A stretch of DNA of 64,000 nt from Plantago major (GCA_026545765.1 JAIFAC010000007.1:682001-746000), one strand, 5' to 3'. Counted from the stretch's first letter, positions 26,050-38,999 are shown. Program-made: numbers and translations. The notes: generated by a model not told the origin, from the letters alone.

Positions 26050-28200
26050 TATATTATTCTTAAGTATTAGTAGTAACAAAGAATTAGCAGCAGTTTTATT
26101 AGTTAGAAGGAGCCCTTACAAACCGAGAAAAAAAAAGACTTCGGGGTGGTTTTTTTGTGCGCAAATAATTGTTATCCATCGTCTACAGCTCAATTTGATA
26201 CATTGTCTGAAAAAAAAATATAGAAAAGTTTCTTTTAGAAGAGTTATATATTCATTTTGGTATATGGAAGATCCCGAAATGGCACTTTCGTACTTATGCA
26301 CTTAACTTAGATTTAATTAAATAAATAATCCTCTACCTAGTTCTCTTCTAATGCAAATAAATAGTTGGATTTTGAGCACGTTAAGTACGTAAATTTCTTT
26401 TCTAGTTTATAGTATACGTCGTGATAAGAGAAATCACTAGGAACATGTTACTAAGCTAAGCAGCTTCTTTGGCTTGTGTCATTATAGCCAGTATTAAGAT
26501 AAGTCTTACTACACAGGCTCTTTATTTCTTTTTTTGTTCTGGAGCGGTCAGATATCCTTCTTTAATAAACAACTGTGTCTATATTTATCTATGCCTATGT
26601 CTTTTTTTCCCTTATCCTTCCGGGAATGCATACTGACTGTGTAACACGTAGTTGGTTGTAATCTTCAGTTGGGAAGTACTGTATATTATATATATATATA
26701 TATATATATATTCTATTTCTATAAATCTGTGATGAAAGTGTTCTTTATGTCGAATGCGGGAAAATAAACAATTATTAAAAAGATGTCCTAAAAGATAAGG
26801 ATTTCTCCCGAGTTACTTACATTTCCTGAGGCAGCTCCCTCATATATGAAAGATAGTTAAGATAAAAATTTTATAACTTATTATATAACTAACAAGTAAA
26901 ATACGGAGAGTCTCATCCAACGAAGAACTTTGTTTAGAAATAAAGAATTCAATCATCGTCATTTTTGAAAAAAATAAAGAGTTTGCTTGCATGTTTAAAC
27001 AAAAACAAGGGGAGGTTTAACACGGCGAACAACGCAGTTTCTTTCATTTGACTCAGAACTTATTAGCTATAAGACTCTTACCCAAGCTCTATTTTAAAAA
27101 TGACCCACATCTAGGATAGGACCAATGCCTATTCTAATAATTTATTTAATAGTTTTTTATATCTTGTCGTTTCAAAATATATGGATTGCACGATATTGCG
27201 TCGGTTGATGTAGTTGTCTTCTTGTCTTGTGAGAACAAAAAATTATCGCTTATTTTCTTTTGTCTATTCTATTACTTATTTTATTTATGCAATATGTTGA
27301 ATTTATGTACTTAGTTCTCTGATTTGATTTTCAAAATGTTTTTTTTTCTTTAATTTCTCTCGAGTTTTCCCTATTCTAAGATATATTGTGTACTATGCTA
27401 GGACTTACCTAAAGGTATAAATCTTAATAAACTATATCATCGCCAAAATTTTAGCAAAAATAATTATGTGTAAATATAAACTAGGTGTGCAAATGAGTCT
27501 TCACGTAGAAGATAGAAGAAATTGAGTTTGATAGAAACAAGAAAGGGATGGATTAAATGAGGTACTTTTTATTGTATTGATCTTAATCTATATATTTTGT
27601 GTTTAATCTATAACAAGTCGAGTGAGAAAGAGAAACAACAACAAACATGTTACTGATATAATTCTTTATTTCTTTTCTAATTAATTATATAAATTCTTTA
27701 TCAAAACATGACTTATATGTATTTTTATTTTGCGTGTGTTTCTACATTTTTTTGACGGTTTGACAACTTTTTATTAGATAAATTTGGGTGTACAGCATGT
27801 TCTTGGTAGAGTATATTATGTGCTTTAATTGGTGTCATTGAGAGATTAACTAATAGAGGGTGGCTGCTTTTATATCTTATTGAAGTAAACAGTTAAGGCC
27901 ATAAATTATTAGATTTCAAAAGAGCTCGCGTAGGAACTGCTGCTAAGTGTAAAAGTACACCGACAACAACACAACAAGAGAGTACTTCTTATTGCAGGTA
28001 AGAAAGGTTCTAACTTGTGAACAAAGACAAAGACCTAATTAATATATATTATGCTGCATAATGAATAATGAAAGTGGTACCTAAGTACATTTACCGCAAT
28101 TTGATCCAAAAATCTATTACTAGTGAATTATGTTCCCACAGTGTTGTCCCAGAAGCAAATATAGGATCGGGCTTGGAGGTTCAGTTTATTTCTCTACGAG
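26050..28200. other. Block without TA bias, no gene recognised
   Basis: A hand-counted line at 27,661 has 8 TpA against 11 ApT. There is one 61-codon frame at 26,116-26,301 (-), beginning at GTG. Next to it on the - strand is a long T tract ending in CAG near 26,205, which resembles a 3' splice site, but no exon chain could be built around it. It contains the longest TA microsatellite of the window. Confidence 0.35.
26687..26711. repeat. (TA)n microsatellite, 25 bp
   Basis: An uninterrupted TA run, the longest in the window, within AT-rich non-coding DNA. Confidence 0.95.
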
Positions 28201-29479
28201 ACTAGAGTATAGTGAGCGGTAACCTTAGTAAAGGAAGTCCTTGGTAATGTATAAAAGAATCTAAACGATGTATGTATAGGTTATATCCCTATAAATACAC
28301 TGTATAAAGAATATACTAAATTTAAGAAATGTTATCTTGCTTAATCACCGCCTAGTACTATATCTTTGCTGTTAACCAAATATACATACAATACAATACT
28401 ATGATGTAGTTCTTTTCTATCTAACTTTGCTTATATACCTTTTCATATACCCTTTTATCTAAGATTTATTTTATAAACCATGCCCCTTTTTCTAAGTTAT
28501 ACTTACCAGTAGAGCCTAAGAATTGTTTATGCCTAGTACCACTTGGCGTCGGTTCTTCCACTAATAGAGTTGTTCCTCGTAGTTGAATAGAATCCCACTT
28601 TAGCTTCAAATTTATGCATGCAAGAGTTCTCTTCCACAACCTCACAAACTTGTATTAGTCCAGGGTTACTGTGCTAGTAGATAAGGAGGATTTCACTTAG
28701 ATAGAAATTCTTCTAAGTAAACCTTTTATTCTATGCTTTTGGTTTAGTCAAAAATACCCGCACATTCCTTTCTCCTTGTAGAACAAATCTTCCAATTCTT
28801 CTCTTAGTAACGTTTCTGTTTTTTATTTTTAACAAGGTGCTTTCTTACTTATATTTAAGTTAACAACACAAGTACGCTCTTTTATTTTAAGATCTAAGGT
28901 GTTTGCCTTCTCCAATCATCAATCAAGTATTATATAAATTATTTCTTTATTATTCATTCTCTAACTCTAGCTCTAGATTCCTTCTATTTTACTACCTACC
29001 TATCTTGTGTGTTTCTACTATAATTATTCTACTTCTCTTAAATCCTATTATTATACTTACTTGTATATCTTGAAATCTTTCCCACAAAACTTCTTAGACA
29101 AAATAAATATACCTTGGTTACAATCTAACATATAGTATAGTTCTCAAAACATAAATCAAATAACCCAAAGTACATATATCCTATTTTATATTTAGTATGC
29201 ACACGGCAAAGAATCGGTATTGGTAATTAAGCAATTTAGTAATAGGCTCGAGGAAGAAACATGAAGTAATAATTGTCGAAGAATAATAAAGATACTTGAC
29301 CTTGTTACTTAGATGTTATATAAATTTGTACTCTATTGGGGATGGTGTTGGTTATTCTCTCTTTCTTTTCCACTTGTTGTAATTTTAAACACAGTATTTA
29401 TTATAGAGAACAAGAAGTGTATAGCAATAGGATTGCAGAAGACATGGAAGACTCGGGTATAGAACAAATAATAGACATC

Positions 29480-29516
29480 TTAGAAGAGTTAGAAGAGACA
29501 CTTGTAGTCTTGTAGT
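29480..29516. repeat. Two adjacent tandem duplications (2 x 9 bp and 2 x 8 bp)
   Basis: ttagaagag is duplicated at 29480-29497. After three bases cttgtagt is duplicated at 29501-29516. All copies are perfect. Confidence 0.9.
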
Positions 29517-29659
29517 AACAATATACTATTTATTAAGTTAATATAGGTTAATTTCCTTTCAATATTAATTATTATGAATGAGCATAGAATACTTTATTAG
29601 CTATAAATCAGATCATCAAATCAAGATCATTCCTAGTTAGAAAATCATAATCTACCCAT

Positions 29660-29683
29660 TATATATATATATATATATATATA
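29660..29683. repeat. (TA)n microsatellite, 24 bp
   Basis: Twelve perfect TA units, followed by GTATAT. Confidence 0.95.
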
Positions 29684-30171
29684 GTATATCACGAAATTCA
29701 GAGCACTCATATAGGATTTTATAAATGTAAACTTATTGGAGTACCTAGTACTAGTAATTAGAACCTCTAGCATTAAGGGAAGGAGAGAGTAATCCCTTTT
29801 TGTGTATACCGCATGTAACTTATTATAGCTTGCCAAATATTAGGAGATAGGGAAGTATATATATCATGTAATATGTCTTAATACTTGTTATATTATAAAA
29901 ATATTAGGTGTGAAAGGCAAAGTAACCTTGTATAAAGAAAACAATAAAGATCAAATGGAATAAAGTACCTTTAGCTCTCATTTTATAGGTAAATCCCTAT
30001 TCTTGTAGTCTCTATATAGTCTCTATTATAGTAGGGTAAGTGAAATACTATATTAAGTAGAAGAAGTAGCACCGTACACAAATTATATTATAAGAGTTAG
30101 GCAGAGTGTGCATTGTTAGTATAATAGTAAAAGATGTTAAATGCAAGTAGTATATGAGCAGATTCTTCATA

Positions 30172-30192
30172 TTTATTAATTAAATTAATAAA
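30172..30192. repeat. Inverted repeat, 10-bp arms, 1-nt spacer
   Basis: tttattaatt (30172-30181) and aattaataaa (30183-30192) are perfect complements around a single A. All pairs are A-T. Confidence 0.85.
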
Positions 30193-30420
30193 CAAGATTA
30201 TGCATATAAGAATGATGAGTAGAGATTGTAGTAGAGTACCGCATAAGACATAGGTAGATTAGTGGAATCCAAGTAAAGGCATTCTAAAATATCATGGTTC
30301 TATAGGGCTAGTATGGAAAATACCTAATACAAAAAAGCAAGAAAGGAAAGAGGGAATATTATAGAAGTTCACCCTTTGTTAAAGAAATGGAAGGAATAAT
30401 CTACAAGACAATGACAGACA

Positions 30421-30500
30421 TGCTCTTTCGTACTTCGCTATGAGCTCTCACTAAGCGCTTACTGCTGTTGCTGCTCCCTGCTCATGAGTTCTTCTTGTAG
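30421..30500. other. Small GC-rich patch with interrupted CTG repeat
   Basis: The first 60 bases are 52% GC by hand count (31 of 60), against about 30% around it. It includes ctgctgttgctgctcc at 30462-30477, an interrupted CTG-type repeat. On the - strand one short open frame of about 26 codons gives a Ser/Arg-rich peptide ending in TAG, too short to assign. It may be a fragment that escaped the surrounding mutational bias or a recent small insertion. Confidence 0.45.
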
Positions 30501-30625
30501 TATGTAGTAATGAACAGTACACAAGGACAGAAGCAAGAGAAGGGCTTATAGGATGATTGTGAGTTCTAGCTGTTAGTGTCATAAACCTAGGCTAGGAAAG
30601 ACCAAAAGTCTATCTTCTTGTTTAT

Positions 30626-30937
30626 TTATGAAATTATTTCATTTCTCCTACCTAAGGAACTCTTGCTAATAAGTAGACATACAAAATACAAAGAAAGTTC
30701 ATGAAGCTTCCTAATAAAAATACTCAAAGTTAGTAGCTCTAAGTACCCTAAAATATGAAATTTCATTAGGAGTAGTCTTGTAATTTCAAGGAACATATTT
30801 TGATCATGATTTGACAACACTAGCATTATAATTACTCCTACATGTAAAGAGTACTCGATGAAGAAAGACAAACAACATTTATATGAGCTTTTTCTCCTTA
30901 CATTATATAGATAGAAAGACATTATTATATCTAGCAT
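30626..30937 (-). other. Unrecognised 103-codon ATG frame in stop-rich DNA
   Basis: It starts with a true ATG at 30937 and is unusually long for a TA-biased block. The predicted chain is Leu/Ile/Tyr-rich with hydrophobic stretches near residues 28-42, 60-75 and 82-90, and a basic N-terminal part. A hydrophobic product is what an A-rich complementary strand would give by chance, so membrane segments should not be inferred with confidence. No neighbour, promoter or family supports it. Confidence 0.12.
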
Positions 30938-31776
30938 AATTTTATATACATATATTTATTATCTACCGTAGTGAGTGTTTACTTTGCTTCCCTTATTGCT
31001 GCCAACATATAAACTTGTACGTAAAGATCTATTCTTTGCAATAATAACTTCTTAGTAGATACCTATAGCATATTTATTCTTCTTCTGTGATCTTTATATA
31101 CTTCTCTTACATTAACTCTCTTACTATAATGAAGTCATAAATACTTAGTACATGAATTATCTTCCTTTTCTTTTTCTTCTATGTAGTGTTTACCAAGATC
31201 TATATCATACAATATAATATTAATATAGTACTTTACTTCTCTTAAACTATGTGTTCTATCTCGTACTAAGCAAGTTTACTCTTAACCTAAATAAAAGATT
31301 ACACCTATATATACGTTCCTGAGCAAATAAAACTGTAAGGGTATACACCTAGTCATACACACCGTACTTGACTTAAGATATTTTAAAAACCACAGGGGAT
31401 AGTCATAGATCACTCGGAATTAAGGCTTCCAAATAGAATATTATAGTATATGTTGTACTTAGTTCTTACATCTTACCTTATAAATTACCTTATTTAGTAT
31501 AGAGTTATACCATAAAATGCAAATATAAAACCTAGAAGAGATCGCGCTGCCTTATTAAATAAAAGTTCTTACTTGGAGTATATATATATTCCTAATACAT
31601 TTGAGTGTAAGTACAAGAATAGGGCAACTTAATAATAGTTTTTTATAGGCATGCATGTACTAAGAGTAGGAAAATAGTAAATAATCCACAGCATAAATTT
31701 AACCCTAACAAATACATGATTAAAGAAAAAGATTTAGGAATGCCTCTCCTATACATAGTGTAGAGTAAGATAGAGT

Positions 31777-31800
31777 AAATAACACAAAAAATAACACAAA
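31777..31800. repeat. Perfect tandem duplication, 2 x 12 bp
   Basis: aaataacacaaa is repeated exactly. It is preceded by a diverged 10-bp doublet (tagagtaaga, tagagtaaat at 31761-31780, sharing eight bases), so two slippage events lie side by side. Confidence 0.9.
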
Positions 31801-33833
31801 AGAGAATTTCTATTTTGTAATCACGGTAATAAATAGGGAATGCCCTCATTTAGTACATATAATATATTATTTTTCATAACGCGTTCCTCTTAGTTCTTCG
31901 AGAAAAGTAGGTATAACTTCTTCCTTGTGAATGAATCTTATTTCCCTTATACAGGTATCACACTGCACTTAGGGTATTTCCCTAATTTTTTACACTAAAT
32001 ATTCATTCCTTACAATATAAGCAATAAGCAATTATAAAATAAATAATATCCAAGTATTATACGTTATAAGGAACTTCCCTTATAAATTGTTAGGATAAGT
32101 GAAACCCCTCATATTGAGTACACTGCTAGATTATATTACTTTAGTTTCTTTCTACATTTAATTAATATACTTCCCCTTTTACTATGCCTTTCTGTAGGTA
32201 TTACACTAGGATATACAATATTACACCTTAAGTAATTTATCACACAATTCAATTAAGCACGTTACCTAAAAACAGAGTCTACTTTGCAATTACCAACTTA
32301 TATAAGGGTTCGCTAAGAATTATATTCAGAGGTGTTGTTCTACCTAAAAAAGAAATTTTATTAAGGCAGTAAAAAGATACCTTACTTCGTATTGGTTTGG
32401 TGATTAAATCTTGGTGGAGGAATATAATAAAAAGAAAAGGGAGTACTAAGAGAATGCCAGTCACACAAGTATAACCCAATGAAAGAGATAAACCTTAAGT
32501 AATCGTGCTGAATTAATATACCCTGACAGATATGTTCACTAAAGGTTTAGTATAGAAATAAACATAATTAAAGAAGTCCTAGCACCAAAAAAGTCAACAA
32601 GGTAATAAAGGTAGTAAATAAGGTAAAAGGATTATAAAAGGGAAAACGCTAAGTACGAATTAAATAGGAGTCTATATCAAATAAAGGGGCACTGCCAAAT
32701 AAATGGAATGGATACTTTGTTACTGAAGCTAGCGGATAGGATATATTATTAGTAATAGTATACTCCTAGTACATTGTTAGTATAGGCTGCTTGTATATAG
32801 TAATAGATTGTATATAATAATAGAGCAATTACACCTTGTTTATTAATAAAAATTAAGAGAAAGAAGAGTAGTTAGTAGTTCTAAATTAATTGTATGAAAA
32901 GATTCTTACGCGCCTAAACCAAATAAAGAAGGGGAAACCCAAATTGCCTGGTTAACTAGTTTATGCTTTTACGTTATTGTAGTAACCTTCCGTGCCTAGT
33001 ATGCTATCATTCATACTATACAAATACAAAGATAAATACCACACGCCCGTATTTTTTTATGCAATTACTAGAAACTATTATATGCTAGGACAATAAAGCT
33101 TATGTCTTCCTATATAATTTACCTTTCATTTTAATAGACTCCTTGAAAAAATACTCCCTATAACCAGTATTAGATCTAGAAAGGACTTCGTACCGAACCA
33201 ATCTTATTCTATATAGGTGCTAACCTTTAAATGCTTAAATGCATAATAACCTATTATTTAACAATTTCCTTTGTTGTATCTTATAACCCTTCGCTATATT
33301 TCCTATACTGTACCAGCCCGAAATGCGTTATACCAGAATTAATTACTCCTGTTTAATCTTTTTTTTGTAGGGATATTCTTTCTTGCCTCTTGCATTTCTA
33401 TAAATAAAAAATAGATTAGGGAAAGAAAGTGCATTCTCCGTAATTAGATTATTTCAATATTGCTTGGATATTAAATAGCAAAGGGTTTAACTTGGTTATC
33501 ATATATTTTTACTTAAGTATTTATTAGTCCATCTATAAGTTCCAAGGGACATGAAGTATTATCTTGTTTAGCTTCTTATATAGTTTGCTATCATATGTTT
33601 CCAGATCACTTCCTTTAACTGTTCACATACAACTGACACGCTTTATTTTTACCGGAAATTTGGGTTCTATGCAAATATAAATTGAGATCTCGTTATATTT
33701 ATAGGTCTCTTCTCTTTGTATTTTAGGTAGGACTGCTCCGTAAATTAAATATAGGTTTCTGTCTTAATTTATATATTATATATTTGTCATAGTATGATGA
33801 AAAGAGAACAAAATAATATTTCCTTTGTCGACA

Positions 33834-33846
33834 TGTGTGTGTGTGT
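33834..33846. repeat. (TG)n microsatellite, 13 bp
   Basis: An uninterrupted TG run in otherwise TpG-poor DNA. Confidence 0.85.
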
Positions 33847-34183
33847 ATAAAGCAATGCCAAAAAGATACGCAATGAAATTTTTAAGTATTTCCCTTCTAG
33901 GTTCTTAGAATATTCAAAACTCCTGGTATAGCATAAGAACTTCTCTCCCGTGCAGTATCCTTTTTAAGTAAGCCCTCTCTATTATATAACAAGTTGTTTA
34001 GTACCTTACTTATATAATAGTAGGTACCCGCATATATGATATGATATAATCTATGATCCCCTATAAAACTAGGAGTTGTTTACAATACTGAGTTAACTCT
34101 CAAACAAAGGATTTAAAAAAGAAGGAGTATGCGTTCCTTATTTAGGAGGCAAGAATCCGGCATAATTTAGGACCATGTACCAA

Positions 34184-34207
34184 GGATGGATGGAAGGATG
34201 GGTGGAT
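34184..34207 (+). repeat. Imperfect GGAT repeat
   Basis: Six GG doublets at 4-bp spacing (GGAT, GGAT, GGAA, GGAT, GGGT, GGAT). G-rich tetranucleotide repeats are rare in this window. The regular GG spacing could in principle allow a two-tier G-quadruplex. Confidence 0.75.
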
Positions 34208-35569
34208 TGTGGGCTTTCACATGATAGAGGAAAGATGAAGACTGTTCTTAGGAAATATAGTATATTAGGCCAATTATAGTAAACTCTCCTTCTTAGTTTG
34301 TAAATGTGTACCATGATTCTGTGATTAAGTAAGAAAATAATAGATAAGATAATTGGTAGACTCTATTGCTTCATAAAGGAATTGGATTATATGATAAGCT
34401 CTCCTCGTGAGTGCGGAATACTAAATTAAGTGAGTACCTCTTTGTGACCTGCCATTAATAAATTATTGGTGAAAAATACTAGTGATAAGTATACAGGATT
34501 CCCTTCCGTGCCTTTTTTAGGATTTCATATAATAGAAAAAGATATTACCCTATAAAAGACTCCTCCAAATAGTTGTATTTAACCCAAATAGACATAAATA
34601 GTTATTTCTTCGACAGTTGTTTGCTCTAATTATTTTTGAATTGCACTAACTGTTCTATACGTGTCTTAAAAAGGAAAGTAAAGGAGTTTATAAAGAATTT
34701 TCATCGTTGTCACATTTCTTGTTGTAAGCTAATTTTGGTGTAGAAAAGGGAAGCTATTATACTCATATGTGGAAAAACATATATTCAATTATAGATATAT
34801 GAGATTGGCTTATAATAACAGGGGATATGAAAATAAACTTATTTATGGATTCTCCTTTAGATAAAGACGTAACTACTCCAGAGACTAACTTTATACCCGC
34901 AGAAGAATGAAACTTCCTTTTTATTAGGACTCCACTCTATACTTAAAATAGGAAGTTTGCTCTGTTCTTTTTTTTTCTAACTTCATAATATATCAAAAGT
35001 TTCCACCAAAAGACCCTTTTCCGCCGAATAGGTATAAAATTCAACTAAAAAGGTGTCATACCAATGTTGTGTCAAAGTACAGCAAATATAGAAAATAACA
35101 TAGGGGCGTAGTAGATAATACTGAAATTGAAAGCACAGATACTTCAAAATAATAGAACGTAGATAAAATCATAGTAGGGTGATTACTTTGTACATGCGGT
35201 TAATTCGGAGTGATTATAAGTTTTTGCATATACCATATCAAAGTCATAGAAAATATAAACAAGGTAACCCTCCCACAAGCATCTCATCCTCATCGACTAA
35301 TAAATTAATACAGCATTGACTTTTAGAAATTACCCTATAGGATTGCTTATAAAAAGTCTATAACCAACTAATACTTATACAAAAAGCCCCAATTATACTA
35401 AAGATCCCATAGCGTTCTCATTTCTTGCTATTTTATTTTCATGAGTGATCATTTATAGTTTCTTTGTACCACAATTCCTAAGTAAAATACTTGCCCAGCA
35501 GCAGTCCTCTAAAAGTGTTTCTCTGCTAAGAATTATTAACTCTATACCCTAAGATGAAAAAGTAAGTAA

Positions 35570-35776
35570 TTGTCTAAATCTAAAAAAGGTAGTTGTGTTT
35601 GCTATAATATAAATAAAAAGTACTTAAAAAGAAAGTATAAGAGTTATATTGGTGGAGTACTTTCTAAGAGAGGGAAGAGAAGGTTCACAAGTATGGAATT
35701 AGGATGTGCGTACAAAGAGAGGAGAAAAATACATGCCATTTATAGAAAAAAGGGAAAACATAAGAAGGAATATTGA
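35570..35776 (+). other. Unrecognised Lys/Arg-rich 68-codon frame
   Basis: It begins at TTG, with the first ATG only at about residue 43. About a third of the residues are Lys or Arg, with Cys at 9, 11 and near 47. A purine-rich strand favours such basic chance peptides. There is no nucleic-acid-binding motif I can name and no supporting neighbour. Confidence 0.08.
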
Positions 35777-38230
35777 TTAGGTTCTATACAAACAAGTATA
35801 AGCATACAAAAGAGAAATAGAAGATTTGTATTTGTATAACCACTTCCCTAATATAATAAATTTAGGCAAACAGGAGTTCCTAGGTTTTACTTGGAACAAA
35901 AAAAAGGTACTTTCACTTTCACTAGAGAAGACTAGAGAAGGTAAAACTCCTTAAGGTTAGATTTAGAAAGAATTTATTTGTGCGTACCCCTTAAATAAAT
36001 AATAAATAGTTTTTTGCATTACTTAAAAAAATATCTGGAAAGGGATAGACCACACCTTGATATCTCATGTTTGACTGAAATATAAAACTAAGTAAAGAAA
36101 GTTTTGTACTGTAATTGTTCATAATTGGTTTACCCTCAAAAATACAGCATACTAAGAAAAATGCTTACGCGCTGTAGTGACCTAAGGTATATTTATTTGT
36201 TGCCTCTCCCTTCTGCTGTCTCTAATACTACAACGTGCCCTTAAACACACCACACCCATTAAATATATTCTAACACGTGCACGGTACTACACGCTGTTCT
36301 ATGCTAATATGTAAGACTTGGACCAAAAAACAAAAAGTAAGGTAGTAGGTTTTTGATTAAGAATATAGGACTGGGCAGTAGGGCTAATGAATATTTGAAA
36401 ACCTTAATTTTAATTAGAGGGTGAAAGAATTAGGAGGCTTGATGAAAGAAAGATATGACAGAATTTCACTTGGTGTATATTTTACTTTGGCTTTCTATTT
36501 AAAGTGTGCTCTCTATTTTATTTATAAACCATTGATTGCTGGGGGGTACATATTATTATGTATTTCTGGATTAAGTACTTCCTTCAATCTTAGTTCTTAA
36601 TGGCTCTATGTTTTTTTGTTAGGCTACTTAGTACCCTTCAACCCTTCCCCACAATATTCTTAAGGATGCGTTTATGCTTGGCTCTTATATAACAACTTTT
36701 AGAGTTCGTTTTTTTGTATCATAATCGAGTCAAGTTGACTAAATATAGTTTTTTCGTGGGATATTATGTATTTATTGGCAAGGCAACATAAAGAATTAAA
36801 ACTTAATGGGTAAAAGCCGGTAATATATATATATATCCGGAGTAATCTAAGATCTGATCAAGTGAAAAATCATAGAGAGCTTATTATCCCCTTTTTGATT
36901 GATTTCAATTAAGTCTGATTTTTATTAGAGTTCCCGGAAGAGTAGCATATTATTAAGATCAAGAGAATTCTGGCGTGCGTATAGATTAAAGAGACAACAA
37001 CTATAGATAGATAATATAATATACTGAGTGAGGAATAGAAATTCATATGCGCGCTTATTTATTATATTATAAGGCATTACGTCAATTGATTTACAGAACT
37101 ACACCTTATCCGGGATTCCTTTGCATATTCGAGGTCAATTTATTTTTTACCAAAGATTTCCTTTTCTCTTTTTCAGCTAACTAAGCAAGGGTCTTTCCTT
37201 ACTGGGGTCTTTTTATAACGCCTTTTGCTACTTGTTGTGTTTTATTTAGATGTACCGAATAGTTCGACTTTGTATAGAGATTCTACTCATTATAAATAAG
37301 TTCTTACAGTTTAAAAAGACGAGCATATGTCGTTCTTCATATTTGAAATAATATTGGATAGAAAGTCTTTGTGATCCCCTTAGATATGATATCTTGTTCT
37401 TTCCTTCAAACACACATCTTGTCTCAAGTTTTGCCCCTAACTTCATTTTTTATTTTATAAAAAAACAGCATTCTGATACATAACGGAAAGATATTATATA
37501 CTATAATTAATTGAGTCTATAACTAATCTCTATGTCTGCGTACTTACATAAAAGTCGTGCAGAATGTTTATCCTATTTTTCCTTAACAGAAGTTACTGCT
37601 CTCGGGTTCTTTCTCTTCTTTGAATCTGGAAAAGTGCCTTTAAAGGCTTTATAGACACAACATAAACCTTGACATCTTTCATACAACACAACTTCATACA
37701 TAGATAGTTTTTACTTTATTCCTGCCATACTTTTTGATTTGTCTTGTCAGCTTGTAACTATGATTATTCCCGTCTTGTCTTAGTAACCAATCCAGTTCTC
37801 CCTTTTTTTTTTTGAATTTTTTTAAATACTGTATTATCCTTGCAACAAGTACATATATTTCTTATTTTATATGTGTCTGAGACATTTCTCTATTAGAGGA
37901 CTAGGTGCTGTGTATTGTCTTCTCCTTTATAACTGGTCATATATTTGTTTTTTCTTATTTACTTACTTGGAGATCACTCCTCTATGAATATGTACCCCTT
38001 TACTCCTACCGCTTTTGTGTACTAATTTTGAAGCTGTATTGGTATTTCTAAGAATTTGATAATGATAATGAATCAGTACTAAGAGTAACAAATAGATATC
38101 ATAGTGTATTCCAAATAGAAATATTAAGTTAGGAGAAGAAATCCTATCTAGGAATAGAAAGCAGATCTATGTCTTGATTAAGGAAAAAGTGAAAGTAGTG
38201 TAGCAAAGTGTGTTTTCTTCTATTTTCTTA

Positions 38231-38258
38231 TAGAAATAAATAAGTAGAAATAAATAAG
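38231..38258. repeat. Perfect tandem duplication, 2 x 14 bp
   Basis: The unit tagaaataaataag is repeated exactly (38231-38244, 38245-38258). Confidence 0.95.
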
Positions 38259-38999
38259 GATTTTATAGGCTCTTCTAAGTAGGATTAACAATTCAGTTTT
38301 TGGATATTGAACTTCCTTTTCATTTTTTCTAGATTTTGTGGTTAAGGAATTAAGTGAGATTGTATTTAACTACTAATGAGTAACATGTATAATTCACTTA
38401 CAAATTACAAAAAGAGTTATCCATCATTTATTTGGTAGAAGCGTGCGTATAAACTCTTATGAAATGCAAAAAAATCGGGATAGAAACGAAGACTTATAAG
38501 AAAGATTAGAACAAAGAAATAGAATTCCTAGAAGGAAATATTTAAAAAAAGTAGAAAGTCTCTAAATTTATCAATATCCAATCTCAGAGATAGAATACTC
38601 TGATTTCACTAAGAAGAGGTGTAGATTCAAATACATCGATATCCTATTTCTTACTTACTCTTTAATAATAAAAAATAATAACAGAGTTGATTCTGGAAAT
38701 ACTTAGTTATAAACTAAAGAAGTCATTTTCAAAAGTTGTAATTGATTCTGTTCTCAATTATGTAAAACGTTTACCTGTTTTATTCTTTACTATTTCTTTA
38801 ACTGCATAATTCCAGACATAATCTTTTTTAACGATGTAAGCTAAAGGTAAAACACAAATACCGGGAAAGGAAATGCCCTCCTCTCTATTTTCTAGACTCT
38901 TCTGGCGATAGTGATAAAGTATTTTGGTGCACAATATATACACTGGGGAGTTATTCTTTATCCAAAGAATTAGTAAAAATTAGTAAGTAAATATTATAA

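Larger units (their letters stand above)
24200..26050. other. TA-biased gene-free stretch
   Basis: No frame above 60 codons. A hand-counted line at 24,901 has 12 TpA against 6 ApT, and 5 CpA+TpG against 7 ApC+GpT. It contains a CA microsatellite, a 7-bp and a 13-bp tandem duplication. Confidence 0.5.
28200..34550. other. TA-biased block with one small GC-rich patch
   Basis: A hand-counted line at 28,981 is the most extreme I examined: 11 TpA against 5 ApT, no CpA at all, and 3 CpA+TpG against 8 ApC+GpT. No known gene. Frames above 60 codons are 29,645-29,836, 30,626-30,937, 31,643-31,849 and 32,279-32,479, all on the - strand and unrecognised. It contains clustered short tandem duplications, a palindrome and the GC-rich patch at about 30.45 kb, listed separately. 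Confidence 0.5.

Noticed and set aside
26116..26301. A 61-codon - strand frame beside a long T tract ending in CAG, considered as an exon with a 3' splice site
   Set aside because: No donor, branch site and continuing exon could be assembled, the frame starts at GTG, and T tracts are common in this window.
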